Below are positions 55,384-64,000 of a stretch of 64,000 nucleotides of DNA, one piece after another. The DNA comes from Ruegeria sp. R14_0 (GTDB lineage Bacteria; Pseudomonadota; Alphaproteobacteria; Rhodobacterales; Rhodobacteraceae). The position numbers and the translations under genes were made by a program. Location: positions 248,001 to 312,000 of the forward strand of contig NZ_JAGHRC010000001.1 of NCBI RefSeq assembly GCF_017743975.1. The letters are read 5' to 3'. Within the stretch, counting starts at the first letter, position 1, and each line of letters begins with the position of its first letter. Below the pieces are notes generated by a model. That model was not told where the DNA came from. It saw only the letters and a program-made list of their open reading frames with translations, and made no database searches.

Positions 55384-56319
55384 ATGCAGGCAGATACTCA
55401 GACGTCACCCATACTGGCCTCGCTGCTCATGATCGGTGCGATGGCGATTATCGGTGTGATCGACAATGCGGTGATCCTGTTGGCCGAGACGGTTGGCCTG
55501 TGGCAGTTTCATCTGAGCCGGGCTTTGATGATGTTGCCGCTGATCTTTGGTCTGTCGTTGTTGGGGCTGGGCGGGATGCGCCCCAAGCGTTTTGGTCCTG
55601 TGATCTTGCGCAGCGTGATGATCACGCTGGCGATGTTGTTTTACTTTGCCTCTCTGGCGCTTATGCCGATTGCGCAGGCTCTGGCAGGTCTTTTTACCTC
55701 GCCCATTTTTGTTCTGCTTATTTCGGCCATTGCAATGAAGCAAAGGATCGGCCCCTGGCGTATCTTTGCGGTCCTATTGGGATTTGCGGGGATCTTGTGC
55801 GTGTTGCAGCTGAATCCCCATGATTTCGATATGCGCAACCTTCTGCCAGTGGCTGGGGGGCTGTTTTACGCATTCAGCTCGGTTATCACGCGCAGCCATT
55901 GCTCCGGCGAGAGCACCGTCGCGCTGCTGGCCGCTATGATCGTTACTCTGGGTTCGGCGGGGGCAATTGGTTTGGTGGTTCTGGAATTCTTCCCGATTGC
56001 CTCGCCTGACGGACCCGAGGGTTTTGCTACGCGTGGCTGGGTATGGGATATGCAGCCCGCCTTGCTCTGGATTGTTGTTCAAGCGGTTGGGTCCACGATT
56101 GCCGTGTTCATGTTGATCAAGGCCTATCAGGTGGGTGAACCGTCTTATGTTGCGGTGTTCGAATATTCAGTGATGATATTCGGCCCGCTCTTTGCCTTTG
56201 TTGCGTTGGGGCAGACCATCGAACCGATTCAGATCGCGGGGATCGGTTTGATTGCATGCGCAGGTGCGGTGTTGGGTTGGCGGGCAGGGCGTGAGACCGC
56301 GCAGCCTGAGACGGTGTAA
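55384..56319 (+). CDS. DMT-family (EamA) transporter
   Basis: A 311-residue protein with ten predicted membrane helices arranged as two EamA repeats (ILASLLMIGAMAIIGVIDNAVI...; FYAFSSVITRSHC... ; final LGQTIEPIQIAGIGLIACAGAVLGWRAG). The FYFASLALMPIAQALAGLFTSPIFVLLISA segment is typical. Members export or import small metabolites such as amino acids or nucleobases; the substrate is unknown. It is monocistronic. Confidence 0.92.
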   Translation: MQADTQTSPILASLLMIGAMAIIGVIDNAVILLAETVGLWQFHLSRALMMLPLIFGLSLLGLGGMRPKRFGPVILRSVMITLAMLFYFASLALMPIAQALAGLFTSPIFVLLISAIAMKQRIGPWRIFAVLLGFAGILCVLQLNPHDFDMRNLLPVAGGLFYAFSSVITRSHCSGESTVALLAAMIVTLGSAGAIGLVVLEFFPIASPDGPEGFATRGWVWDMQPALLWIVVQAVGSTIAVFMLIKAYQVGEPSYVAVFEYSVMIFGPLFAFVALGQTIEPIQIAGIGLIACAGAVLGWRAGRETAQPETV

Positions 56320-56575
56320 CGCAAACCGATCCTTTGAGTGTGTCCTGCCATTTAGGGCCAAGGCTTAGAGGTCAGATTCGGGGAAACTTTGAAATTTGGC
56401 CCGAGTCACAGTTTCCAAATTTCGACCAATTAATCAAAATTGCGCAGTGTTGTTCGAAAATATGTTGGTTTTTGGGGCCTTAGCGGTCGAAATTGGACCA
56501 TAATGTGTCCGAAATAAGACTGCCGTACTTCTGTTGTGCTAACCGTTAGGTGTAGTTGGTTTGTGTCAGAAGTGA

Positions 56576-57343
56576 GTGCGACACGTGTTAAATGTACAGA
56601 GTGTTTTGAGCTATTCCGACGTACCGGAAGGCCAGATTCAGGATAGCCCGGCGACCGCCTTGAATTCGCGTCGCGGCGGTTTTGTTCACGGAACTAAAAT
56701 CGCGACCGACCGCGGGTGGAAAGCGGTCGAGGACCTTCAGGCTGGTGATCTGGTGCGAACGATGGACAACGGGTTCCAACAGGTTTGTCGGATTTCGACG
56801 GATTGCATCTCGGTTCCCGTAAATGAAAACCGGACGGAAAATCTGTTGGTCCGGGTGCCCTCGAACACATTGTACAATGGTCGATCGGTCTGGTTGATGC
56901 CGGAGCAGGGTATGGCGTTGGACAACACTAAGCTGACCAATGGTCCGATCACTTTGCCAATCAGTATGCCCGTTGTCCCGGCGCGTGTGCTGAGCGGAAC
57001 GTTTCGGCTGACATCAGGTACACCGGCATCTTATTTTGATGTCTGTTCGCTTTTCTTTGAACAAGACGAAGTGATCTACATCGAAGGCGGTCTGCGTGCG
57101 TTTTGTTCCGCAGGGCGTTTCGGGTCGACGGGCCGTCCTCAGAATGCTTCGTACAAGATCGTCGATGCCGAGCAGAGTGAAGAGCTTGTCGATAGCGTGG
57201 CCCATAGCCGAGACATCGCCGTTTTGGCGAATTCACTAGGCGCGTTGCCTGCGCCGATTCAGCAGAACCCGATATTTCCGGTACGGCCCGTCAAAGCGGC
57301 GCGTCGGGCAGGGCGGCCGGGGCGGCCGGCTCCATTAATCTGA
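56576..57343 (+). CDS. Hint (hedgehog/intein) domain protein, catalytic Cys absent
   Basis: A 255-residue protein. Residues about 33-70 (GGFVHGTKIATDRGWKAVEDLQAGDLVRTMDNGFQQV) match the start of Roseobacter Hint domains, where the usual form is CF-x-GT. The catalytic Cys is replaced by Gly, so autoproteolysis is unlikely. The later segment YFDVCSLFFEQDEVIYIEGGLRAFC is the second half of the fold. A C-terminal Arg/Pro/Gly-rich tail follows. Hint proteins here often belong to secreted repeat proteins; this one stands alone. The start is GTG, with alternatives close by. Confidence 0.8.
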   Translation: MRHVLNVQSVLSYSDVPEGQIQDSPATALNSRRGGFVHGTKIATDRGWKAVEDLQAGDLVRTMDNGFQQVCRISTDCISVPVNENRTENLLVRVPSNTLYNGRSVWLMPEQGMALDNTKLTNGPITLPISMPVVPARVLSGTFRLTSGTPASYFDVCSLFFEQDEVIYIEGGLRAFCSAGRFGSTGRPQNASYKIVDAEQSEELVDSVAHSRDIAVLANSLGALPAPIQQNPIFPVRPVKAARRAGRPGRPAPLI

Positions 57344-57369
57344 TTTTATTTAAGTAATTGATTAAAGAA

Positions 57370-57409
57370 AGACGCTGGCGCGGATATCCGCACCAGCGTC
57401 TATTTTTTT
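57370..57409. terminator. Strong bidirectional terminator between the Hint gene and fadJ
   Basis: AGACGCTGG (57370-57378) pairs with CCAGCGTCT (57393-57401) around an inner GCGGATATCCGC palindrome. Plus-strand ATTTTTTT and minus-strand TTTCTTTAAT lie at either side. Confidence 0.9.
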
Positions 57410-59609
57410 AGGCGGCTTTGGCTTCGGGATTGAAGCGGCCATAGAAGGACTGGCCTTTTTCTGCCATCTCACGCAACAGCGGCGGGCAGGCAAAGCGATC
57501 GCCATACTTTTCAGACAGCTGGTCGCAACGTTCGGCCGCGTAGGGCGTGCCGATGATGTCCAGCCAGCTGAGCGGGCCACCTGACCAGGGCGCAAAGCCC
57601 CAACCCAGGATCGCGCCAACATCGCCTTCGCGGATGTCTTCCAGAACGCCTTCTTCCAATGCGCGTACCGCTTCGAGAACTTGGGCGAACATCAGGCGTT
57701 CCTGCACTTCGATCAGGTCCGGCTGATCTTCGGCCAACGGATACTTGTCCTGCAGGCCTTTCCAGTATTCGACGCGCTTGCCTTTTTCGTCATAGTCGAA
57801 GAAGCCCGCGTTCGCCTTGCGGCCCAGTCGGCCCTGTTCTTCCATCCAGAAGATCAGATCATCTGCCGGGCTTTCCGGATAGGCATCACCCATAGCGGCT
57901 TTGGTCGCGCGGGCAATCTTTGCACCCAGGTCGATCGAGGTTTCGTCGGTCAGTTGAACCGGTCCGACAGGGAAGCCCAACTGACGCGCGGCGTTGTCGA
58001 TCACAACGGGGCTGACGCCCTCGGTGATCATGCGTGCGCCCTCGTTGATGTAGGGAATGATGCAACGGTTGGCGTAGAAGAAACGCGCATCGTTGACCAC
58101 GATCGGTGTTTTGCGGATCTGACGCACATAGTCCAGCGCCTTGGCCACCGCGCGATCACCGGTTTCCTTGCCCTTGATGATCTCGACCAGGAACATCTTT
58201 TCCACCGGCGAGAAGAAGTGAATGCCGATGAACTGATCCGGACGGACCGACGCCTTGGCCAGATCTGTGATCGGCAGGGTCGATGTGTTCGAGGCAAAGA
58301 TGCACTCCTCGGGGATGATCGCCTCGACCTTCTTGGTCATCTCGGCTTTGACGCCCACATCCTCGAAGACAGCTTCGATGATCAGATCACAGCCTTTGAG
58401 GTTGTCCAAATCCGGGGTCGCGGTGATGCGCGCCAGCATGGCCTCTTTCTTTTCGGTTGTGACTTTGCCGCGCTTCATGCCCTTGTCCAGATAGGTCTCG
58501 GTGTAGGCTTTGCCCTTGTCGGCAGCTTCCTGATCGCGGTCGACCAGCACGACTTCCATCCCGGCTTGCGCCGAAACCAGCGCGATACCGGCACCCATCA
58601 TGCCTGCGCCCAGAACACCGATTTTCTTTACCGACTGATCCGGAACACCCGCCGGACGAACAGCGCCTTTTTCCAACGCTTCCTTGTTGAGGAACAGCGA
58701 CCGGATCATTGCGCCCGAGGACGGGTTCATCAGCACAGAGGTGAACCAGCGTGCCTCGATCTTAAGGGCGGTGTCGAAGTCGACCAGGGCCCCTTCGTAA
58801 ACCGCGCTCAGCAGAGCTTTGGCAGCCGGGAACGCGCCCTGGGTTTTGGCGTTCACCATCGCCGAGGCACCCACAAAGTTCATGAAACCGGCAGGGTGGT
58901 AGGGGGCACCGCCGGGCATCTTGTAGCCCTTCGCGTCCCATGGCTTGACCAGATCAGCTTCCTTGGCGTTCAGCACCCATTCCTTGGCTGCGGCCATTGG
59001 ATCGGCTGCGATCTCGTCGATATAGCCCGCGCCCTTGGCTTTCTTGACGTCCAGCATCTTGCCTTCCAGCAGCAGCGGTGCCGCCGCCAGAGCGCCAACC
59101 TTGCGGACCATCCGTGTGGTTCCGCCCGCGCCGGGGAAGATGCCGACCATGATCTCGGGCAGGCCGTATTTCGCCTTGGGGTTTTCGGCGGCAAAGATGC
59201 GGTGCGTGGACAGGGGCAGTTCCATGCCGATGCCCGCAGCGGTGCCGGGCAGAACAGCGGCAATTGGCTTGCCACCCTTCTTGGTCTTGGGGTCCATGCC
59301 TGCCAACTCGATCTTACGCAGCAGGGCGTGCATTTGCATTGTGCCTTCGAACAGACCCTTGGCCGGGTCGCCGCCTGCCTGTTCCTTCATCACGGCCAGC
59401 AGGTTCAGGTCCATCCCGCCCGCGAACGAGCCTTCTTTGCCCGATGTGATGATGATGCCTTTGACCTCATCATCGGCCAGGGCCTGATCGATCTGGTCGC
59501 TCAGTTGCGCCAATCCGTCAAAGGACATCACGTTCATTGTTTTGCCTGGAACATCCCAGGAAATCACCGCGACGCCATCGGCGTCTTTTGTCAGAGTGAA
59601 ATCAGTCAT
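57408..59609 (-). CDS. fadJ: Fatty acid oxidation complex alpha subunit (enoyl-CoA hydratase / 3-hydroxyacyl-CoA dehydrogenase)
   Basis: A 733-residue bifunctional enzyme. The crotonase domain (residues 1 to about 190; DEVKGIIITSGKEGSFAGGMDLN, LPGTAAGIGMELPLSTHRIFA) hydrates enoyl-CoA. The dehydrogenase domain has NAD-binding IGVLGAGMMGAGIALVSAQAG, IHFFSPVEKMFLVEII and NRCIIPYINEGARM. GGAGATGACA before the ATG at 59609 sets the start. It overlaps the cupin gene by 8 nt and is last in the beta-oxidation cluster thiolase-cupin-fadJ. Confidence 0.95.
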   Translation of the reverse strand: MTDFTLTKDADGVAVISWDVPGKTMNVMSFDGLAQLSDQIDQALADDEVKGIIITSGKEGSFAGGMDLNLLAVMKEQAGGDPAKGLFEGTMQMHALLRKIELAGMDPKTKKGGKPIAAVLPGTAAGIGMELPLSTHRIFAAENPKAKYGLPEIMVGIFPGAGGTTRMVRKVGALAAAPLLLEGKMLDVKKAKGAGYIDEIAADPMAAAKEWVLNAKEADLVKPWDAKGYKMPGGAPYHPAGFMNFVGASAMVNAKTQGAFPAAKALLSAVYEGALVDFDTALKIEARWFTSVLMNPSSGAMIRSLFLNKEALEKGAVRPAGVPDQSVKKIGVLGAGMMGAGIALVSAQAGMEVVLVDRDQEAADKGKAYTETYLDKGMKRGKVTTEKKEAMLARITATPDLDNLKGCDLIIEAVFEDVGVKAEMTKKVEAIIPEECIFASNTSTLPITDLAKASVRPDQFIGIHFFSPVEKMFLVEIIKGKETGDRAVAKALDYVRQIRKTPIVVNDARFFYANRCIIPYINEGARMITEGVSPVVIDNAARQLGFPVGPVQLTDETSIDLGAKIARATKAAMGDAYPESPADDLIFWMEEQGRLGRKANAGFFDYDEKGKRVEYWKGLQDKYPLAEDQPDLIEVQERLMFAQVLEAVRALEEGVLEDIREGDVGAILGWGFAPWSGGPLSWLDIIGTPYAAERCDQLSEKYGDRFACPPLLREMAEKGQSFYGRFNPEAKAA

Positions 59610-60090
59610 TGTCATCTCCAATCTGGTCAGCCGTCAGCGGGCTGCCATCTTTGCGGGTGAAGGAGAAACCGTTCTCGTCATCCTTCACCATCATGTCTAT
59701 GTCGCTGTAATAGCCGGTCTCGGTCGGGGTCCGTGTGCCCACCACCAGAAAGGTCGCGGGCGCATCGGTCTTGTTCACAAGGTGATGGCCGTTGGCCTCA
59801 CCTGCCGGGAAAGCGGCGCAATCGCCGGGCTGCATCTCATGCTCACCATCGTCATCGATCAGCACGCAGGTGCCGCTGAGCATGATGGCAAACTCGTCCT
59901 GCTCCATGTGGTAATGGCGCAGTGAGGACATGCCCTGCGGTTCCAGCCGCACGATGTTGACCCCGTATTGGGTCAGCCCGCCCGCATCACCGACACGCTG
60001 CACGAAGCGACCTGCGGTCGCCTCGGCCAGCTTGCCGGGATAGGCCGAGCCGCCCCTGAACGGGATCTGAGAAAGATCCAGCTTGGGCAT
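59602..60090 (-). CDS. Cupin domain protein within the beta-oxidation operon
   Basis: A 162-residue single cupin (MSSLRHYHMEQDEFAIMLSGTCVLIDDDGEHEMQPGDCAAFPAGEANGHHLVN) with the His/His/Glu/His metal set plausible. Its start shares a base with the thiolase stop (TGATG), and its end overlaps fadJ by 8 nt, so all three are translationally coupled. The function is unknown; its fixed place between two beta-oxidation enzymes suggests a supporting role in acyl-CoA metabolism or its sensing. Confidence 0.88.
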   Translation of the reverse strand: MPKLDLSQIPFRGGSAYPGKLAEATAGRFVQRVGDAGGLTQYGVNIVRLEPQGMSSLRHYHMEQDEFAIMLSGTCVLIDDDGEHEMQPGDCAAFPAGEANGHHLVNKTDAPATFLVVGTRTPTETGYYSDIDMMVKDDENGFSFTRKDGSPLTADQIGDDND

Positions 60091-61301
60091 CAGACCCGCT
60101 CGATGATCGTGGCCGCACCCATGCCGGATGCCACACACAGGGTCGCCAGACCGGTTTCCTTGTCCTGACGCTCAAGCTCATCCAGCAGCGTGCCGATGAT
60201 GATCGCACCGGTTGCGCCCAGCGGGTGACCCATGGCGATCGAACCGCCGTTCACATTGACCAGCTCGGGGTCGACATCGAATGCCTGCTGGAAGCGCAGA
60301 ACAACCGAGGCAAAGGCTTCGTTGACCTCGAACAGATCGAGATCAGAGATGGCCATGCCACTGTCGGCCAGGATCTTCTCGGTCACAGGGACGGGGCCGG
60401 TCAGCATGATGGTCGGGTCCAAACCGATCTTGGCGGTTGCCTTGATGCGGGCGCGCGGCTTCAGGCCGTGCTTTTCACCGAATTCCTTGTTGCCGATCAG
60501 AACAGCTGCCGCACCGTCCACGATGCCCGAGCTGTTGCCCGCGTGGTGGATATGGTTGATCTTTTCCAGATGCGGGTACTTCAGCATAGCCACCTTGTCG
60601 AAGCCGGGCATCTGCTCGCCCATCATCTGAAAGGCGGGGTTCAGCGCACCGAGGCTCTGCATGTCGGTGCCGGGGCGCATGTATTCGTCACGGTCCAGAA
60701 TGGTCAGGCCGTTGCGGTCTTTGACTGCGATCACCGATTTCTCGAACCGGTTCTCTTCCCACGCCTGCGCTGCACGGCGCTGTGATTCCATCGCCAGTTG
60801 GTCGGCCTGATCACGCGTGAAACCGTATTCGGTCGCGATGATGTCCGAAGAGATCCCCTGCGGTACGAAATAGGTCTCCATTGCAACCGACGGATCGACG
60901 GCAATCGCTGCACCGTCAGACCCCATGGCCACGCGGCCCATCATCTCGACACCGCCGGCGATGTAACCGTCACCGGCACCGCCCTTGACCTGGTTCGCGG
61001 CTAGGTTCACAGCCTCCATGCCCGAGGCGCAAAACCGGTTGATCGAGAGGCCAGGGATGCGTTCGTCCAGATCCGAGGACAGGACCGCGGTGCGAGCCAG
61101 ACACCCGCCTTGCTCCATAACCTGCGTGGCATTGCCCCAGATCACGTCCTCAACCGCGTGACCTTCGAGATTGTTACGTTCTTTCATCGCGTTCAGGGTG
61201 ACGGCGGACAACCGCACCGAGGTTACTTCGTGCAGGCTGCCATCCTTGCGGCCCTTACCGCGCGGTGTGCGCAGGGCGTCATAGATATAAGCTTCGGTCA
61301 T
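60090..61301 (-). CDS. fadA: Acetyl-CoA C-acyltransferase (thiolase)
   Basis: A 403-residue thiolase. Nucleophile Cys91 is in INRFCASGMEAVNLA, the catalytic His is in GGSIAMGHPLGATGA and the second Cys is in CVASGMGAATIIE. The layout fits a beta-oxidation FadA-type or acetoacetyl-CoA thiolase; the coupling to fadJ through the cupin gene favours the former. It completes the fatty acid cycle with FadJ and the acyl-CoA dehydrogenase upstream. Confidence 0.94.
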   Translation of the reverse strand: MTEAYIYDALRTPRGKGRKDGSLHEVTSVRLSAVTLNAMKERNNLEGHAVEDVIWGNATQVMEQGGCLARTAVLSSDLDERIPGLSINRFCASGMEAVNLAANQVKGGAGDGYIAGGVEMMGRVAMGSDGAAIAVDPSVAMETYFVPQGISSDIIATEYGFTRDQADQLAMESQRRAAQAWEENRFEKSVIAVKDRNGLTILDRDEYMRPGTDMQSLGALNPAFQMMGEQMPGFDKVAMLKYPHLEKINHIHHAGNSSGIVDGAAAVLIGNKEFGEKHGLKPRARIKATAKIGLDPTIMLTGPVPVTEKILADSGMAISDLDLFEVNEAFASVVLRFQQAFDVDPELVNVNGGSIAMGHPLGATGAIIIGTLLDELERQDKETGLATLCVASGMGAATIIERV

Positions 61302-61313
61302 CAGTAGCTCTCC

Positions 61314-61952
61314 TTAAGCTCGATCCGACAATTTGCCGGGCATCAGGTCATAGGGGTGTTTCCAGCCGGGTTGTTCCGACAAGCGGGTCAGCCAGGCGTC
61401 GATATGGGGCCAGTCGGCCCGGTCAAAGCCGAATGGTTCGGGGTAATAGAGGTAGCCGCAGCAGCTGAGATCCGCGTTGGTGACGTCATCACCAACGATC
61501 CAGTCGCGGCCCTCAAGATGGGTATTCAGAACCTCATAGGCGGCTTTGAGACGGCCTTGGTTAAAGGCTATCACGTCCGGGTTACGGTGCTGTTCCGGCA
61601 GAAAATTCACCAGAAACCGCGTCAGCCCTGCCATCGAGCTTAGTTTGTGATTGTCCCATAGAACCCAGCGGAGGACATCGTATTTTTCCTCGTGGGTTTT
61701 GCCGCCGAACTTCCCGGATTTCTCGGTGACATAGGCTTGAATGGCCCCGGACTGACTGGTGCGAAAGTCACCGTCGACCAGAACCGGCGCTTCGCCCATT
61801 TCATTGACATCGGCGCGAAATTCCGGCGTGCGGGTCGCGCCCTGAAAAAAGTCGACAAAAACCGGTTCCCACTCAAGCCCCGACATTTCCAATGCCAAAG
61901 CGGCCTTGTAGCTGTTTCCGCTTTCTCCGAAGCAGTGAAGTTTGATGGTCAT
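61314..61952 (-). CDS. Glutathione S-transferase family protein
   Basis: A 212-residue protein with a thioredoxin-fold N-terminal domain (KLHCFGESGNSYKAALALEMSGLEWEPVFVDFF, then NEMGEAPVLVDGDFRTSQSGAIQAYV) and an all-helical C-terminal domain. The Ser of ESGNS fits a Ser- or Tyr-class glutathione site. It lies 12 bp before the thiolase in the same direction. The substrate is unknown. The ATG at 61952 gives the proper start. Confidence 0.92.
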   Translation of the reverse strand: MTIKLHCFGESGNSYKAALALEMSGLEWEPVFVDFFQGATRTPEFRADVNEMGEAPVLVDGDFRTSQSGAIQAYVTEKSGKFGGKTHEEKYDVLRWVLWDNHKLSSMAGLTRFLVNFLPEQHRNPDVIAFNQGRLKAAYEVLNTHLEGRDWIVGDDVTNADLSCCGYLYYPEPFGFDRADWPHIDAWLTRLSEQPGWKHPYDLMPGKLSDRA

Positions 61953-61976
61953 GCAGCTACCCCTCCCAAGGCGCAT

Positions 61977-62228
61977 GTGGTTCAGTCGGAATTGAGTATT
62001 TTTGAAAAGATGAAGAGGCGACGTTTACCTTTGATCAACCTTGATCTGCTTCACTGATCTTGCGGTACAGGCTGGAGAGCCGATGGCCGTAAAAGGTGAA
62101 GTCGTCCCTGTCCTGATGGCGAGTGCGCCCGGTGGCAGGGGCGCGTTTTCCTTCATCTTTTCACAAATACTCCTGCCGGAGGCTCCCGGCTTTTGATTTT
62201 TCTCGATTAGACGTCTGGTGCGCTCAGT
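61977..62228. other. Intergenic region with Roseobacter-type GC-rich dyad
   Basis: No gene is seen. At 62167-62190 the sequence ATACTCCTGCCGGAGGCTCCCGGC contains a small dyad (GCCGG/CCGGC) followed by TTTTGATTTTT. From memory, similar CCTGCCGGAGGC segments recur between genes in Rhodobacteraceae and may be REP-like or terminator elements; only one copy is seen here. Confidence 0.45.
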
Positions 62229-62441
62229 TTAGCGTTTGCGCTCTTCCAGCTCGGAATTGAAGATACGAAGGCGGTGGGTCAGGTTCTCCTCATCAATCAC
62301 GCTGTTGAAGTTTTCGAACAAAAACGACAGTGCTTCTCCCTCGTCCAACCCAGCCTCGCGCGAGAACGCTTTGAGTTTGCGATAGCCGTCTTCGGTCATG
62401 GCTACGGGGAACCGGCGGGTCAGGCGAAAACGTTTTGGCAT
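62229..62441 (-). CDS. Small basic protein, possible DNA-binding (ribbon-helix-helix-like)
   Basis: A 70-residue protein (MPKRFRLTRRFPVAMTEDGYRKLKAFSREAGLDEGEALSFLFENF...). The short basic strand followed by two helices (TEDGYRKLKAFSREAG, LDEGEALSFLFENF) resembles ribbon-helix-helix regulators. GGAGGACACC before the ATG is a strong ribosome site. It lies between the acyl-CoA dehydrogenase and the GST gene on the same strand and could regulate the cluster; this is inference. Confidence 0.75.
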   Translation of the reverse strand: MPKRFRLTRRFPVAMTEDGYRKLKAFSREAGLDEGEALSFLFENFNSVIDEENLTHRLRIFNSELEERKR

Positions 62442-62496
62442 GTGGTGTCCTCCGAAAGGCTGGGTCCGGGCAGTGCTACCCGGACCCAGACTGAGC

Positions 62497-64000
62497 TCAG
62501 AAGTTCGCCGCGTCCAGAGCCATCACCGTGTCCGCGCCCGTCTGGATGCGCGACAGGTGCATCGCAGTCGCGGGCAGGCGGCGCGCCATGTAGAAGCGGC
62601 CGGTGTTGATCTTGGTCTCATAGAACTCTTTGTCCGATGCGCCACCGTCCAGAGCTTCTTGCGCGGCTTTCGCCATCTGCGCCCACATCAGGCCCAGGCA
62701 GACGTGGCCGAACATGTGCATAAAGTCATAGGAGCCGGACAGGGCGTTGTTCGGGTTCTTCATGCCTTCCTGCATGAAATACATGCCAGCGGCCTGCAAA
62801 TCCTTGGACGCAGCTTTCAGCGGTTCTATGAACGCCTTGTCATAGGCTTCGTCTTTGCCCGCGTTTTCCTTGCAGAAGGTTTTGACCAGCTCGAAGAACG
62901 CCATGACGTGCTTACCGCCATCCTGCGCCAACTTACGGCCCACAAGGTCCAGCGCCTGAACACCGTTTGCGCCTTCGTAGATCATCGCGATACGGGCGTC
63001 GCGGGTGTATTGCGACATGCCCCATTCTTCGATGTAGCCGTGGCCACCATAGACCTGCTGGGCCTGCACGGTCATGTCATAGCCTTCATCGGTCAGGAAA
63101 CCCTTGATGACCGGTGTCAGCAACGAGATCAGACCATCCGCATCCTTGTCGTTCGAGCGGTGTGCTTTGTCGAGCATGGTTGCGCCCCACAAGATGAATG
63201 CACGCGCGCCTTCGGTGAAGCTTTTCTGGTCCATGAGGTTGCGGCGGATATCGGGGTGAACGATCAGCGGATCGGCGGGGCCATCGGGGTTTTTCACGCC
63301 GGTCACGTCGCGACCCTGCAGGCGGTCCTTGGCGTATTCCAGTGCGTTCTGGAAGGCCGCGTCTGCCTGGCTCAGGCCCTGCATACCAACGCCCAAGCGC
63401 GCTTCGTTCATCATGGTGAACATGGCGCGCATGCCTTTGTGCTCGTCGCCAAGAAGCCAGCCGGTCGCCTCGTCATAGTTCATGACGCAGGTCGAGTTGC
63501 CGTGGATGCCCATTTTCTCTTCGATCTTGCCCACCGAGACGCCATTGCGCTCGCCCAGTGAGCCGTCTTCGTTGACGATGAACTTGGGCACGATGAACAG
63601 CGAAACGCCTTTGATACCCTCGGGGCCGCCGGGGATTTTGGCCAGCACCAGATGGATGATGTTGTCGGCCATGTCGTGATCACCGGACGAGATAAAGATC
63701 TTCTGGCCGGAGATTTTGTAGCTGCCGTCGTCCTGTGGTTCCGCCTTGGTGCGCATCATGCCCAGATCGGTGCCGCAATGCGGTTCGGTCAGGTTCATGG
63801 TGCCAGTCCATTCGCAGCTGACCATGTTCGGCAGATACTTGTCTTTCTGCGCATCGGTTCCGTGTGCCAATATGGCCGAGGCCGCGCCGTGGGTCAGGCC
63901 CTGGTACATGGTGAACGCCTGGTTCGACCCTGAGAACATCTCGCCAACTGCGGTGCCCAGTACATATGGCATGTTTTGGCCGCCATATTCTTCGGGCATG
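62497..64000 (-). CDS. Acyl-CoA dehydrogenase (partial, runs off right edge)
   Basis: At least 500 residues of a large acyl-CoA dehydrogenase; the N-terminus lies outside the window. The flavin and substrate motifs include GEWTG-like [40 protein letters not shown], the [23 protein letters not shown] block with the [19 protein letters not shown] signature, and the family's extra C-terminal domain. This is the DmdC/FadE type, which in Roseobacters includes both fatty acyl and 3-methylmercaptopropionyl-CoA dehydrogenases. The neighbouring thiolase and fadJ favour fatty acid oxidation. Confidence 0.94.
   Translation of the reverse strand, partial: MPEEYGGQNMPYVLGTAVGEMFSGSNQAFTMYQGLTHGAASAILAHGTDAQKDKYLPNMVSCEWTGTMNLTEPHCGTDLGMMRTKAEPQDDGSYKISGQKIFISSGDHDMADNIIHLVLAKIPGGPEGIKGVSLFIVPKFIVNEDGSLGERNGVSVGKIEEKMGIHGNSTCVMNYDEATGWLLGDEHKGMRAMFTMMNEARLGVGMQGLSQADAAFQNALEYAKDRLQGRDVTGVKNPDGPADPLIVHPDIRRNLMDQKSFTEGARAFILWGATMLDKAHRSNDKDADGLISLLTPVIKGFLTDEGYDMTVQAQQVYGGHGYIEEWGMSQYTRDARIAMIYEGANGVQALDLVGRKLAQDGGKHVMAFFELVKTFCKENAGKDEAYDKAFIEPLKAASKDLQAAGMYFMQEGMKNPNNALSGSYDFMHMFGHVCLGLMWAQMAKAAQEALDGGASDKEFYETKINTGRFYMARRLPATAMHLSRIQTGADTVMALDAANF

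Noticed and set aside
57681..59660. A 659-codon plus-strand frame opposite fadJ.
   Set aside because: Antisense shadow of a certain gene, with no recognisable domain.

Overview
The window looks like chromosomal DNA from a marine alphaproteobacterium of the Roseobacter group (Rhodobacteraceae, Ruegeria-like). The pointers are moderately high G+C, an NDUFA12-type complex I subunit, DUF2155 and DUF2312 (GapR) proteins, an ScfR-type short-chain-acyl regulator, a sodium-symporter-fused histidine kinase and a methylmalonyl/propionyl and beta-oxidation gene repertoire. No species can be fixed from the sequence alone.

Layout. 0-9.5 kb: lepA, then an AT-richer orphan gene with an RX4H (HEPN-like) motif, a small exported protein, a 1-kb gene-free stretch full of strong hairpins, an entericidin-like lipoprotein, a BigR/SqrR-type persulfide-sensing repressor, clpP-clpX, a RidA-family protein, NDUFA12 and mlaD. 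9.5-13 kb: DUF2155 protein overlapping tail-to-tail with aat, then accB-accC and a PAS-LuxR regulator. 13-19 kb: ScfR-type regulator, and a receiver-only response regulator / small membrane protein / symporter-kinase operon followed by a FliM/FliN-like protein. 19-21.3 kb: a sulfide/persulfide detoxification operon (MBL persulfide dioxygenase, two half-size YeeE/YedE transporters, DUF442 sulfurtransferase) that the BigR-like protein at 5.4 kb is a good candidate to control. 21.5-23.4 kb: small conserved genes including a GapR-like protein.

23.5-26.0 kb: a tRNA-Thr whose 3' end is duplicated 2.4 kb downstream, bounding a small low-GC island that carries one OLD-family ATPase/TOPRIM nuclease and no integrase. 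26.1-37.2 kb: the most unusual region. It holds a CsgD/VpsT-like LuxR regulator overlapping a second RX4H protein and, divergently, a cysteine-free 889-residue Gly/Asp/Ala-rich repeat protein, a 648-residue protein built of two alternating short repeats, a type I secretion ABC exporter with a long disordered N-terminus and its HlyD adaptor. I read this as an export system for an extracellular matrix or fibre protein; its substrate pair does not match a family I know.

37.2-64 kb is mostly housekeeping and catabolism: rhodanese, hydrolase, glyA, nadK (followed by a candidate structured RNA), amidase, prpE, maeB, a nucleoside salvage operon (cdd-deoA-deoB-add-upp), a pseudo-peptidase-like membrane protein, a DMT transporter, a Hint-domain protein lacking its catalytic cysteine, and a beta-oxidation cluster (acyl-CoA dehydrogenase, small DNA-binding-like protein, GST, thiolase, cupin, fadJ) that runs off the right edge. 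The prpE promoter has TTTGCAAA motifs of the kind bound by ScfR regulators, linking it to the regulator at 13.2 kb.
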